Origin: Oscillospiraceae bacterium
GTDB lineage: Bacteria; Bacillota; Clostridia; Oscillospirales; Oscillospiraceae
Assembly: GCA_021199595.1 (NCBI GenBank)
Contig: JAJQHT010000151.1
Span: 1 to 5,093 of the forward strand
DNA: 5,093 bases
Direction: 5' to 3'
Under the pieces are notes generated by a model, which did not search any database, was not told the origin of the DNA, and saw only the letters and a program-made list of their open reading frames with translations. Each line of letters starts with the position of its first letter. The stretch's first letter is position 1. Below are positions 1 to 5,093 of this stretch, piece after piece. A program made the translations under genes and the position numbers.

Positions 1-713
1 ACGCCCGGCTGGGCCAGGGCGCAGGCGCGCATCTGCGCCTCCGTCTGCTCGTCGCAGGCGCGGTCAACCATTTTGTCCAGGGCGTCCCGGCCTATATCCC
101 AGGCCGCTTTCAGAATGCACAGGGATATGACCACGCTGGCCGCCGCGTCCATGAAGGGCAGACCCAGCATGGAGCCGCCCACGCCGATAAGCGCCCCGAT
201 GGAGGACAGTGCGTCCGAGCGGTGGTGCCACGCGTCCGCCATCAGCGCCGTGGAATTGACCCGCAGGGCGTGGCGGCGGGTGTAGCGGTACATCCCCTCC
301 TTGGCGAGAATGGACACAATCGCCGCTCCCAGGGCCAGCGCCCCCGGCGTTTCCAGGCTTTCAAAATCCCCGGCGATAAGGGTGTTCAGCCCGTTCCAGC
401 CGAGGCCCAGGCCGGTGAGGGCCAGGATGCCCGCGAGCAGAATCGCCGCCGCGCACTCCATCCGCTCGTGGCCGTAGGGATGCTCGGCGTCCGCCGCCTT
501 TTGGGACAGGCGCACCCCCACCATGACGATCAGGGTGCTGAAAACGTCCGAGGCGGTGTGTACCGCGTCGGAGAGCATGGCCCCGGAATGGCCCAGCAGC
601 CCCGCTAGCAGCTTCATGACCATGAGCAGGATATTTCCCGTCAGCGTCACGGCGGACACCCGCATCACTACCGGCAGCATAGCCTGGGGGTCATTTTTTC
701 CAACTTGCTTCAT
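1..713 (-). CDS. Cation diffusion facilitator (CDF) family metal efflux transporter, 3' end outside window
   Basis: This gene encodes the N-terminal 237 residues of a CDF transporter, a membrane protein that exports divalent metals (Zn, Co, Ni, Fe or Mn, depending on subfamily) in exchange for protons. The translated frame shows the family's two metal-site motifs. One is HTASD (H52, D56, with D49 before it) in the second membrane segment. The other is DAWHHRSD (D160, H163, D167) in the fifth. The HPYGHER loop motif lies at 78-84, and hydrophobic segments lie between about 13 and 200. The cytoplasmic domain begins near residue 205 and is cut by the window edge; full-length members have about 290-400 residues. 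The ATG at 713 is preceded by GGAGG (725-721) with 7 bases of spacing. The leader carries a candidate NiCo riboswitch and a terminator, which points to Co/Ni export, although the motifs alone do not fix the metal. Confidence 0.95.
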   Translation of the reverse strand, partial: MKQVGKNDPQAMLPVVMRVSAVTLTGNILLMVMKLLAGLLGHSGAMLSDAVHTASDVFSTLIVMVGVRLSQKAADAEHPYGHERMECAAAILLAGILALTGLGLGWNGLNTLIAGDFESLETPGALALGAAIVSILAKEGMYRYTRRHALRVNSTALMADAWHHRSDALSSIGALIGVGGSMLGLPFMDAAASVVISLCILKAAWDIGRDALDKMVDRACDEQTEAQMRACALAQPG

Positions 714-734
714 TTCAATTCCTCCATAGGGACA

Positions 735-778
735 GAAAAATCCACGGGACAGTTTTTTGAAAGCGTTGTCCCGTGGAT
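735..778 (-). terminator. Intrinsic terminator in the CDF leader (riboswitch expression platform)
   Basis: Read on the minus strand, ATCCACGGGACA (778-767) pairs with TGTCCCGTGGAT (751-740). This perfect 12-bp stem has a loop of about 15 bases and is followed directly by a U-run (about 740-736). It lies between the promoter and the start codon of the same gene, so it is an attenuator rather than an end-of-operon terminator. Its 5' arm contains TCCAC (777-773), which can instead pair with GTGGA (798-794) in the upstream folded leader. Confidence 0.85.
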
Positions 779-850
779 CATTATATGTCTGCGTCCACTG
801 TCACGTCCGTGACCCGGCCCCGGCGGACAGCCGCCGGCCTGTTCGATTGA
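767..850 (-). promoter_or_regulatory. Candidate NiCo (czcD) riboswitch aptamer
   Basis: Minus-strand RNA between the promoter and the CDF gene folds into consecutive short stems. CGGCGG/CCGCCG (836-831 with 826-821) closes a CUGU loop. GTCAC/GTGAC (813-809 with 804-800) closes a GGAC loop. GTGGA/TCCAC (798-794 with 777-773) forms a third. G-rich joining segments lie between and after them (820-814 and 772-770). Serial hairpins around a junction with conserved G-rich joiners, upstream of a CDF exporter in a Clostridia-like genome, match the czcD-type NiCo riboswitch class known to bind Co(II)/Ni(II). The closing stem P1 is only weakly visible, with a mismatched possibility between about 848-843 and 766-761. 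The third stem competes with the terminator, giving an ON-switch design. The class assignment rests on recalled architecture, not on a covariance-model match. Confidence 0.6.
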
Positions 851-861
851 TTTTATGGCTC

Positions 862-891
862 ATGCTATCACGGCTGGATTCGGTTTGTCAA
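862..891 (-). promoter_or_regulatory. Promoter of the CDF gene
   Basis: On the minus strand a perfect -35 TTGACA (891-886) is followed after 18 bases by TAGCAT (867-862), a 4/6 match to TATAAT. Transcription would start near 855, giving a leader of about 140 bases that contains the folded RNA and the terminator. The promoter lies about 40 bases after the stop codon of the acyltransferase gene on the same strand, so the CDF gene can be expressed on its own. Confidence 0.7.
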
Positions 892-930
892 GCATAATAA
901 AGGTTAACGCGGCATTGCGCCCGCCATGCG

Positions 931-2076
931 CTATAAATGCCTCGTCCCCAGGCGGTACAGGGGCTTTTCCCATAGATAGGTGATGGCGGCGGCTGCGACA
1001 CCGGCGGCGAGGAAGCACAATAATGTATATTGTATCTGCCAGGGCTGCTCCATGGCCTGATTGGGGAGGAGGGAGGTATAGGCGGGGATGTGCCAGTCCT
1101 TCAGGCGGCAGGCCAGAAATTGATGCCATATATAATAGTTATAGGAGATGCCGGCCAGGAATTGTGTCGCGGGATTTCCCACCGCGCGGCAGAAGCCCTG
1201 TGGCCCCAGACAACCGCACACCAGAAGCGTCCCGCTCAAAAGCCCCAGGGGCAGCCGCCATAATAGTTGTTCCCGCCGCATCTGGGCATGGTCGCCGGTG
1301 GTCTGCACATACATAATTTGCAGGATGACCAGCAGGCACAGCACGCTCCCCGCCGCCAGAAGCCGCCGGAGGCGGGGGGATATGTCCCGCGTCTCCCAGC
1401 GGGCCAGCAGCCAGGCGGCCCCCATGCCGCAGGCGTATAGATCCAGCATACAGGGCAGCTGATTGACCCAGAAGGTGCTGTCCTCCATGATGTAGACCGC
1501 CGCCCGGAAAGCGAAGGCCGCGAGGCACATACCCAGACAGGTATGGCCCGGCTTTTTCCGATAGGCCCGGGCCAGCAGGGGGAACAGAATATAAAACTGT
1601 ACCTCCACCGCCATCGTCCAAAGCACGCCGTTCAAGGGGGTGGAGGCATAAAGGTCAAAAAACAGGTTGTGGGTGAAGGTCATGTGGGCCAGAAAATCCT
1701 TCACCATGGCCCCGGCTGTGGGGTAGGCCCCGCCGGGGATGGCCCACAGCAGCAAAATAAGCACCACGGACAGCATATAGGACGGCACGATGCGCCAGAA
1801 GCGCTTCAGGTAAAAGACCGCCGGCTTCGGCGCAAGGCCCCGGCCTTGCGCGGCCCTGGCGTGGGGCAGGGCCAGCAGAAAGCCGCTCAGCACAAGCAGC
1901 ACGTCCACCATCATGTATCCATGGCGCACCATCTGCTGCAAATTCACCCGTACCCCGCCCAGGGAAAATCCGGGGTCGAGCCAGCTCTGCTGCCAGATGT
2001 GATACCAGGCGATAAGCCCAATGCAGACCACCCGCAGCATATCCGCCGCCGCGAGATAGCGCCGCTCCTCCGTCAT
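931..2076 (-). CDS. Acyltransferase 3 family (OafA/YrhL-like) integral membrane O-acyltransferase
   Basis: The 381-residue membrane protein is full length for the acyltransferase-3 family. These enzymes transfer acetyl or other acyl groups to sugars of exopolysaccharide, cell-wall polymers, lipids or antibiotics. Family signatures appear in order: a first membrane helix with the conserved His (LIAWYHIW, H26); VDVLLVLSGFLLAL at 57-70; FYLKRFWRIVPSYML at 88-102, with Arg residues near the membrane face; NGVLWTMAVEVQFYILFPLL at 149-168; ISYNYYIWH at 310-318; and a terminal WEKPLYRL at 369-376. About ten hydrophobic segments are visible. The ATG overlaps the trmB stop codon (ATGA, 2076-2073), with GGAGG at 2085-2081 only 4 bases upstream, so translation is probably coupled to trmB. 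The acceptor cannot be read from the sequence, and no polysaccharide genes lie next to it here. Confidence 0.92.
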   Translation of the reverse strand: MTEERRYLAAADMLRVVCIGLIAWYHIWQQSWLDPGFSLGGVRVNLQQMVRHGYMMVDVLLVLSGFLLALPHARAAQGRGLAPKPAVFYLKRFWRIVPSYMLSVVLILLLWAIPGGAYPTAGAMVKDFLAHMTFTHNLFFDLYASTPLNGVLWTMAVEVQFYILFPLLARAYRKKPGHTCLGMCLAAFAFRAAVYIMEDSTFWVNQLPCMLDLYACGMGAAWLLARWETRDISPRLRRLLAAGSVLCLLVILQIMYVQTTGDHAQMRREQLLWRLPLGLLSGTLLVCGCLGPQGFCRAVGNPATQFLAGISYNYYIWHQFLACRLKDWHIPAYTSLLPNQAMEQPWQIQYTLLCFLAAGVAAAAITYLWEKPLYRLGTRHL

Positions 2077-2762
2077 GGAGCCTCCGGCGCGGGCTTTTTC
2101 TCCGGGACGGGGGTGGCGGGTCTGTCCTCCCGTTTATATGCCACGCACCGGCAGATGGGGACGCCCTGCTCATAAAACCGGCACTCATAGTCGGTCATGA
2201 TGCCGGCGGGGCCGTTCTGGTGCAGGTCGTGCGTGACCTCCTCCAGCTCGTAGCCCATGAAGGCGAACTGCTCCAGGCTCCAGTCGAAAAGCCACGCCTG
2301 GTCGGTCTTGTATTCGATGCGCCCACCCACGGGCAGAATGTCCCAGTACATCGCGAGAAACTTTGGCGCGGTCAGGCGGTGCTTGGCCTCCTTCTTCCGG
2401 GGCCAGGGGTCGGGGAAGTTTATATAGATGACCGACGCCTCCCCCGGCGCGAAAATGGAGGGGATGTTCAGCACGTCTGTGTCGATAAAACGGACGTTTT
2501 CTATTTTCTCGGCGCATACCCGCTCCATGGCCGTGACCATGGCGTTGGGAACCTTTTCCAGCGCCACCAGCAGCGCCTCCGGCGCGGCCTGGGCGGTGGC
2601 GGCGGTGAACCGGCCCTTGCCGCAGCCCATCTCCGCCCGCACCTCACGGCAGCCGGGGAGAAGTCCGGCCCATTGGCCCCGCAGCTCCTCCGGCTGGAAC
2701 ACCTGCACCGCCGCGCACCGCTCCATCCGAGGGATAAGGTTTTTCTTGTTTCTCATTCGCAT
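2073..2762 (-). CDS. trmB: tRNA (guanine(46)-N7)-methyltransferase
   Basis: TrmB uses S-adenosylmethionine to methylate N7 of G46 in the variable loop of tRNAs. The 229-residue product has the expected Rossmann methyltransferase layout: motif I EMGCGKGRF at 44-52; the acidic ALEK at 67-70 that contacts SAM; FIDTDVLNI at 92-100; the family hallmark FPDPWPRKKEAKHRL at 116-130; YKTD at 151-154; and TDYECRF at 190-196, which corresponds to the conserved T-x-Y-E motif near the C-terminus. The start at 2762 is preceded by GGGAGG (2777-2772) at 9 bases; an in-frame ATG two codons later is less well spaced. After about residue 210 there is a Pro/Lys/Glu-rich tail of about 20 residues beyond the usual fold. 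It is the first gene of a two-gene unit with the overlapping acyltransferase. Confidence 0.97.
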   Translation of the reverse strand: MRMRNKKNLIPRMERCAAVQVFQPEELRGQWAGLLPGCREVRAEMGCGKGRFTAATAQAAPEALLVALEKVPNAMVTAMERVCAEKIENVRFIDTDVLNIPSIFAPGEASVIYINFPDPWPRKKEAKHRLTAPKFLAMYWDILPVGGRIEYKTDQAWLFDWSLEQFAFMGYELEEVTHDLHQNGPAGIMTDYECRFYEQGVPICRCVAYKREDRPATPVPEKKPAPEAP

Positions 2763-2823
2763 GGTTTGCTGCCTCCCATGATATATATAAATGTATGACT
2801 TGGTATGAATTGATTCGCACCCT

Positions 2824-2853
2824 ATTATAATAATGTCCGCCCCCCTTTGTCAA
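2824..2853 (-). promoter_or_regulatory. Promoter of the trmB-acyltransferase unit
   Basis: On the minus strand both hexamers match the sigma-A consensus exactly: TTGACA (2853-2848) and TATAAT (2829-2824), with an 18-base spacer that contains a G6 run. The predicted start near 2817 gives an AU-rich leader of about 55 bases before the trmB ATG. No regulatory fold stands out in that leader. Confidence 0.85.
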
Positions 2854-2877
2854 CGGGTCGGCAAAAAGGAGGAAACA

Positions 2878-2892
2878 TTAATGGCGCATTAA
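2878..2892. repeat. Short perfect palindrome between the divergent promoters
   Basis: TTAATG and CATTAA form 6-bp inverted arms around GCG. The element lies 25 bp upstream of the trmB -35 box and 65 bp upstream of the plus-strand -35 box, where a shared operator could sit. The arms are short and AT-rich, so a chance occurrence is quite possible. It also coincides with the three-codon frame at 2881-2892. Confidence 0.3.
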
Positions 2893-2957
2893 AAAAAAGG
2901 AATTAATATTGCAGGAAACTAATATATATTTAGAAATCATAATAATTTGTAAAACAC

Positions 2958-2986
2958 TTGACAAACGAATGAAAAGGGTATATACT
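2958..2986 (+). promoter_or_regulatory. Promoter of the secreted repeat protein
   Basis: A perfect -35 TTGACA (2958-2963), a 17-base spacer and TATACT (2981-2986, 5/6 match) form a strong vegetative promoter preceded by A/T-rich DNA that could act as an UP element. Transcription would start near 2993, leaving a leader of about 100 bases before the ATG at 3096. Confidence 0.85.
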
Positions 2987-3032
2987 GGCAGAACATTAGG
3001 AAAAAGTGGAGAAAAAGGGAAAGGATTTCTCT

Positions 3033-3067
3033 GTGCTGCCGGTTCGCCCGGAGGCACGCGCTTTTTT
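3033..3067 (+). promoter_or_regulatory. Leader hairpin followed by a U6 tract (possible attenuator)
   Basis: In the 5' leader, GTGCT and GGCAC (3033-3037 with 3053-3057, one G-U pair) plus CCGG and CCGG (3039-3042 with 3048-3051) form a stem with one internal G-A mismatch and a five-base loop. Four bases, GCGC, separate it from six T residues (3062-3067). It resembles a terminator, but the gap before the U-run is larger than in efficient terminators. It could be an attenuator, part of a leader RNA, or an mRNA-stabilising hairpin. No known riboswitch class was recognised. Confidence 0.4.
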
Positions 3068-3095
3068 CAAAAATTGAGATGAAGGAGAATGCAAG

Positions 3096-5093
3096 ATGAA
3101 ACGTATACTTAGCTTGCTTCTGGTAGTCGTATTCGTTTTCGCGCTGATGGCGGTTCCCGTCGCTGCGGCGGACGATGAGACGCTGGACGAAAGCACGGAG
3201 AATGAGATCTCAACGCTCAGCGTGGATCCCCCTCCCGGAGACCCTCCTGGAGATCCACCCGCAGACCCTCCTGATGATCCTGCTGGCGACCCTCCGGCAG
3301 ACCCTCCGGCAGACCCTCCCGCGGATCCTCCTGCTGATGACGGCACCGGCACTGGGGACGGCGCCGAGCCTGTCGAGGTCAACGATGAGGTGAATCCGGA
3401 CGGCACGGTGAACACCGAGCGGCTGGAGGCCACCATCGAGGCCGGCGTTGACATGGGCGTAGAGGAGCTGGAAAACGCCGAGGAAATGCAGACCGCTCTG
3501 GATGCTGCCCGTGCGCTTCTTGACCGCATCAAGGCCGGCGACACGACCGTGACCCAGGACGAGGTCAATGCGGCGACCGCCGCGCTCCAGACGGAGATAA
3601 ACAAGGCGACCGAGGCCGAGCCGGCCGATACGCCTGACGAGGCCGATAAGACCGAGGGGACTGACAATCCCGCAGAGTCTTCCGGGACGGTTGATAAAAA
3701 TGATTACGTCACGGCGGACGGCAAGGTGGACTATTCTGCCCTGATTGCGGCCATCGACGCGGCCAACGCTGTGGCCATAGAGCAGCTGACCCCTGAACAG
3801 CAGGATGCCATGAACAATGCTCTGGCGGTGCTGGAAGAGGCGAAGGAGTATAACGAGACCATCGAGAGCGCGGCGGACGCCGGCGATACCGCCCCTGCTG
3901 CGCCGCCCGAGGGCGACGGCGGCACACCGCCTGACGCGCCTGAAGGAGATGCCGGCAGCCCGCCTCCCGCGACGGATACAGCCGTGACGGCGGAGGCTGA
4001 AGCGCTCCAGGAAAAGGTCAACGAGGCGGTAGAGGCTCTGAACGCCGCGCAAATCGTTGCGGAGGATACCCAGACCGGCGGTGATAATACAGGCACGAAC
4101 CCTGGCGATACACCTCCTGCGGGCAGCGAAGGCGACCCTAATGCCGGCGGGGCTGATCCCAATGCCGGTGACGGCGCTACGGAGCCTCCGGGAGGCTTCG
4201 GCGGCGGCGACGGCGACCCCAACGCGGGCGGTATGCCTCCTGACGGCATGGGCGGCCCTGGCGGCGATCCCGGCGCAGGTGGCCCCGGTGGTGACCCCGG
4301 TGCTGGCGGCATGGGCGGCGACCCCAACGCAGCGGGTGCAAGCAAGACCTATGACGGCGAGGAAGTTGCCATCGTGCTGAACACCGTTGCTGCCAAGGAC
4401 GACGCTGAGAGCGAGATCCTCGAGTACTTCCAGGAGACCCTGGCGGAGTCTACCGATAACAAGATTACCGTGACCATCAACTATGAGGTCGAGGTGGGGA
4501 TGGACGAGACGGCGGACACGCTGGAGGCTCTGGCCGACGGCGCGGCGCAGATCGCGGCCATTGCCCGCGAGGATTATGAGGATCGCATCCCCCTGATAAA
4601 CGCGGTTCCCGACTTCACGCCCGCGTCCGCCCAGAGCACAGTGGATTACTACAAGAACCTCTTCCAGGATAATGAGGACGCTGCCGCGGCCCTTGAGGAA
4701 GAGGGCAAGGAGAACGGCGCTACCTACCTGGCCGCCTTCGTGGTGGCGGACGAGGAGGAAGACAGCTTCAGCGGCGGCAACCTGCTGATAGCCAGCCTCG
4801 ACTGGTGGGAGACCCTGTCCAGCGATGCCCAGGAGTTCATTCTCCAGGCCGCACAGGACGCGGCGGACTATTCCGCCCAGCAGATTGACGGCACGGATAC
4901 AAGCGCTTCCGGCGAAGCCTCCGGTGAGGCGTCCGGCGAGGCCGCAGCGGCTGTCGAACTGACGGAAGAGGAGCTTGCAACATGGACTTCCACGCTCCAG
5001 CGCGCGGTGAACCGCGCCAAGAGCACGGCCACAGAGCTTGAGAAGGAAGCGGAGTTTACCGCCGTTCTGACCGCCGCCGCCGACTTCATCGGC
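3096..5093 (+). CDS. Secreted acidic repeat protein: FIVAR-like helical units plus DctP-like solute-binding segment; 3' end outside window
   Basis: The frame is open for 666 codons to the window edge. AAGGAGAA (3082-3089) precedes the ATG. Residues 1-25 form a classical Sec signal peptide (MKR, a hydrophobic core, then PVAAA before DD) without a lipobox cysteine, so export rather than lipid anchoring is predicted. Next come an Asp-Pro-Pro repeat (about 44-82), a FIVAR-like three-helix unit (about 106-172), a second such unit (about 205-322) split by a Pro/Gly-rich insertion at about 262-296, a Gly/Asp/Pro/Asn linker (about 328-416), and a segment from about 418 that reads like a TRAP-type DctP solute-binding protein. 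In that segment the DctP cues are NKITVTINYEVEVGMDET with ETADTLEALADGAAQIAAI, and later DWWETLSSDAQEFILQAA (569-586). A GEAS repeat interrupts it at 604-616. Typical DctP proteins are about 330 residues; the conserved middle region with its substrate-binding Arg is not visible. The protein is strongly acidic. Its function is unknown; an extracellular or cell-wall role is inferred. Confidence 0.85.
   Translation, partial: MKRILSLLLVVVFVFALMAVPVAAADDETLDESTENEISTLSVDPPPGDPPGDPPADPPDDPAGDPPADPPADPPADPPADDGTGTGDGAEPVEVNDEVNPDGTVNTERLEATIEAGVDMGVEELENAEEMQTALDAARALLDRIKAGDTTVTQDEVNAATAALQTEINKATEAEPADTPDEADKTEGTDNPAESSGTVDKNDYVTADGKVDYSALIAAIDAANAVAIEQLTPEQQDAMNNALAVLEEAKEYNETIESAADAGDTAPAAPPEGDGGTPPDAPEGDAGSPPPATDTAVTAEAEALQEKVNEAVEALNAAQIVAEDTQTGGDNTGTNPGDTPPAGSEGDPNAGGADPNAGDGATEPPGGFGGGDGDPNAGGMPPDGMGGPGGDPGAGGPGGDPGAGGMGGDPNAAGASKTYDGEEVAIVLNTVAAKDDAESEILEYFQETLAESTDNKITVTINYEVEVGMDETADTLEALADGAAQIAAIAREDYEDRIPLINAVPDFTPASAQSTVDYYKNLFQDNEDAAAALEEEGKENGATYLAAFVVADEEEDSFSGGNLLIASLDWWETLSSDAQEFILQAAQDAADYSAQQIDGTDTSASGEASGEASGEAAAAVELTEEELATWTSTLQRAVNRAKSTATELEKEAEFTAVLTAAADFIG
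3240..3335 (+). repeat. Eight tandem 12-bp units encoding Asp-Pro-Pro-x
   Basis: Eight consecutive 12-base units encode DPPG, DPPA, DPPD, DPAG and four DPPA, preceded by a longer DPPPG unit at 3225-3239. The last four units (3288-3335) are nearly identical, and two of them are exactly GACCCTCCGGCA, which suggests recent slippage or unequal exchange. The encoded stretch should be an extended, rigid, negatively charged stalk just after the signal peptide, as in many wall-spanning surface proteins. Confidence 0.9.
4116..4343 (+). repeat. Degenerate Gly/Asp/Pro/Asn-rich coding repeat
   Basis: Imperfect units of the type GDPNAGG and GGDPGAGG recur through residues about 342-416, for example DPNAGG, ADPNAGDG, GGDPGAGGPG and GGDPGAGGMG. 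The units vary at the DNA level, in contrast to the cleaner DPPA array. The region separates the helical N-terminal part from the binding-protein-like segment and is most simply a long flexible linker. Confidence 0.8.
4905..4943 (+). repeat. Small Ser-Gly-Glu-Ala coding repeat
   Basis: Residues 604-616 read as A followed by three SGEA units, encoded by three near-identical 12-base units with third-position differences. It interrupts the solute-binding-like segment between the DWWETLSSDAQ helix and the following TEEELATWTSTLQRA helix, at a surface-loop position. Confidence 0.75.

Larger units (their letters stand above)
2763..3095. other. Divergent AT-rich intergenic region between trmB and the secreted-protein gene
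   Basis: This 333-base spacer contains no substantial gene. It holds the minus-strand trmB promoter (2824-2853), the plus-strand promoter of the secreted protein (2958-2986), a 15-bp palindrome (2878-2892), a three-codon frame with a strong ribosome binding site (2863-2892), and a hairpin with a U-tract in the plus-strand leader (3033-3067). From about 2880 to 2990 it is strikingly AT-rich compared with the GC-rich genes on either side. Both promoters are near consensus, so both units are probably well expressed. Confidence 0.8.

Noticed and set aside
73..608. Plus-strand frames opposite the CDF gene
   Set aside because: The minus-strand frame carries both CDF metal-site motifs; the plus-strand products are Arg/Pro/Ala-rich and featureless.
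740..778. Plus-strand terminator reading of the 12-bp hairpin
   Set aside because: There is no T-run after the stem on the plus strand and no plus-strand gene upstream; the U-run exists only on the minus strand.
892..930. Possible terminator after the acyltransferase gene (GCGG and CCGC arms)
   Set aside because: Only about 4 bp of stem with an 8-base loop and no U-run directly after it, so it is too weak to call.
1543..2175. Plus-strand open frame of 210 codons opposite the acyltransferase and trmB end
   Set aside because: The product is His/Gln/Gly/Arg-rich with no family features, and it lies antisense to two clearly recognised genes.
2220..2798. Plus-strand open frame of 192 codons opposite trmB
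   Set aside because: It is a shadow of trmB with a compositionally odd product and no recognisable motif.
3240..3335. CRISPR-like array in the 12-bp repeats
   Set aside because: The units are contiguous, in frame and have no spacers; they are coding tandem repeats.
3210..4052. Long open frame on the minus strand opposite the secreted-protein gene (280 codons), with others at 2996-3667 and 3731-4345
   Set aside because: They are antisense to a frame with a promoter, ribosome binding site and signal peptide. Their Ser/Pro/Gly- or Arg-rich products mirror the repeats, and GC-rich repetitive DNA leaves antisense frames free of stops.

Overview
The window looks like a piece of a high-GC, Gram-positive (Clostridia-type, perhaps Oscillospiraceae-like) chromosome. 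The basis is GC-rich coding sequence, AT-rich intergenic DNA with near-consensus sigma-A promoters, strong GGAGG ribosome binding sites, and a candidate NiCo-type riboswitch in front of a cation efflux gene. The taxonomic guess is inference. The window holds four protein genes, two of them cut by the window edges. There are no rRNA or tRNA genes, CRISPR arrays or insertion sequences.

Left part, minus strand (1-930). A cation diffusion facilitator (CDF) metal efflux gene runs off the left edge. Its leader carries a clear promoter, a multi-stem RNA resembling the czcD/NiCo riboswitch, and an intrinsic terminator whose 5' arm overlaps one aptamer stem. The layout fits a metal-inducible ON switch: free RNA terminates, metal-bound RNA reads through into the exporter.

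Middle, minus strand (931-2853). A near-consensus promoter drives trmB (tRNA m7G46 methyltransferase). trmB overlaps an acyltransferase-3 family membrane protein by an ATGA junction, so the two are probably co-transcribed and translationally coupled. No convincing terminator separates the acyltransferase from the CDF promoter.

Divergent intergenic region (2763-3095). This AT-rich spacer has back-to-back sigma-A-type promoters, a 15-bp palindrome, a perfect Shine-Dalgarno sequence in front of a three-codon frame, and a leader hairpin with a U-tract.

Right part, plus strand (3096-5093, open at the right edge). A single very acidic, repeat-rich secreted protein has at least 666 residues. In order it contains a Sec signal peptide, an Asp-Pro-Pro tandem repeat, two FIVAR-like helical units (the second split by a Pro/Gly-rich insertion), a Gly/Asp/Pro-rich linker, and a segment that reads like a shortened TRAP-type (DctP) solute-binding domain. 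This combination is the most unusual item in the window, and its function is unknown.
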